A stretch of DNA of 64,000 bases from Streptomyces armeniacus (GTDB lineage: Bacteria; Actinomycetota; Actinomycetes; Streptomycetales; Streptomycetaceae). Location of the stretch: NCBI RefSeq assembly GCF_003355155.1, contig NZ_CP031320.1, positions 6,508,287 to 6,572,286 of the forward strand, given 5' to 3'. The position numbers and the translations under genes were made by a program. The notes below the pieces were generated by a model. That model did no database searches. It had not been told where the DNA came from and was given only the letters and a program-made list of their open reading frames with translations. Shown here piece after piece: positions 63,877 through 64,000 of this stretch (positions within the stretch are counted from its first letter, which is position 1; the number at the start of each line of letters is the position of its first letter).

Positions 63877-64000
63877 GCGAGCCGGGGTGCGCAGCGGGTA
63901 CGCGCCCGGGGACCGGTGCGTTCGGCAGCCACGGCAGCTCCGGCGCCTCGGGCGTGATCCGCGGCGGCGGCGTCTGATGTCGTACGGGTCGTGAGTGGCC

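Overview
The window is a very GC-rich actinomycete chromosome segment, almost certainly Streptomyces. Support comes from strong third-position GC, GTG/TTG starts, ATGA/GTGA gene overlaps, WhiJ-type cassettes (ATP-binding protein / helix-turn-helix regulator / DUF397), and a trp locus in the streptomycete order hisI, trpE, membrane genes, trpC, trpM, trpB, trpA, dsbA-like, lgt. I saw no rRNA, tRNA or CRISPR array.

Layout. 1-3.2 kb: a truncated Sel1-repeat gene, a first WhiJ-like cassette and a DUF574 methyltransferase. 3.3-6.3 kb: an SDR/TetR divergent pair with a double operator, a sensor-domain membrane protein (probably frameshifted) and a DUF1062 gene. 6.5-11.1 kb: sdhC-sdhA-sdhB divergent from a LysR gene. 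11.2-13.0 kb: a small toxin-antitoxin-like pair and a three-gene cobalt-type nitrile hydratase. 13.1-15.4 kb: a tetracycline-resistance-type ribosomal protection GTPase with a possible leader ORF. 15.9-24.0 kb: a secreted lipase, a TetR/NmrA pair, a Ser/Thr kinase gene carrying an inverted internal duplication, and a large Tat-exported discoidin-domain enzyme. 24.2-36.2 kb: an accessory-looking stretch of small redox enzymes, local regulators with clear palindromic operators, decayed genes and a second WhiJ-like cassette.

36.5-41.3 kb is an arabinofuranosidase plus binding-protein-dependent sugar transporter operon without its own ATPase. 41.3-42.8 kb holds a secreted C39-like peptidase and a transglycosylase-like protein. 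43.1-51.9 kb is a nucleoside/ribose-like cluster: an ArsR-type regulator, three ADP-ribosylglycohydrolase paralogues, a ribokinase-like kinase, a CoA transferase and a CitE-like lyase. It is interrupted by palindromic repeat elements. 52.1-64 kb is conserved core: lgt, a DsbA-like protein, tryptophan and histidine biosynthesis, and a septum-formation-family protein.

The most unusual features are the triple ADP-ribosylglycohydrolase/ribokinase cluster with one member rebuilt at its N-terminus by a quasi-palindromic repeat; a family of about 120-130 bp terminal-inverted-repeat elements, one of which encodes the tail of the ribosomal protection protein; the inverted duplication inside the kinase gene; and a set of divergent regulator/oxidoreductase pairs each with two evenly spaced palindromes. 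All functions are inferred by reading the sequence; no search was run.
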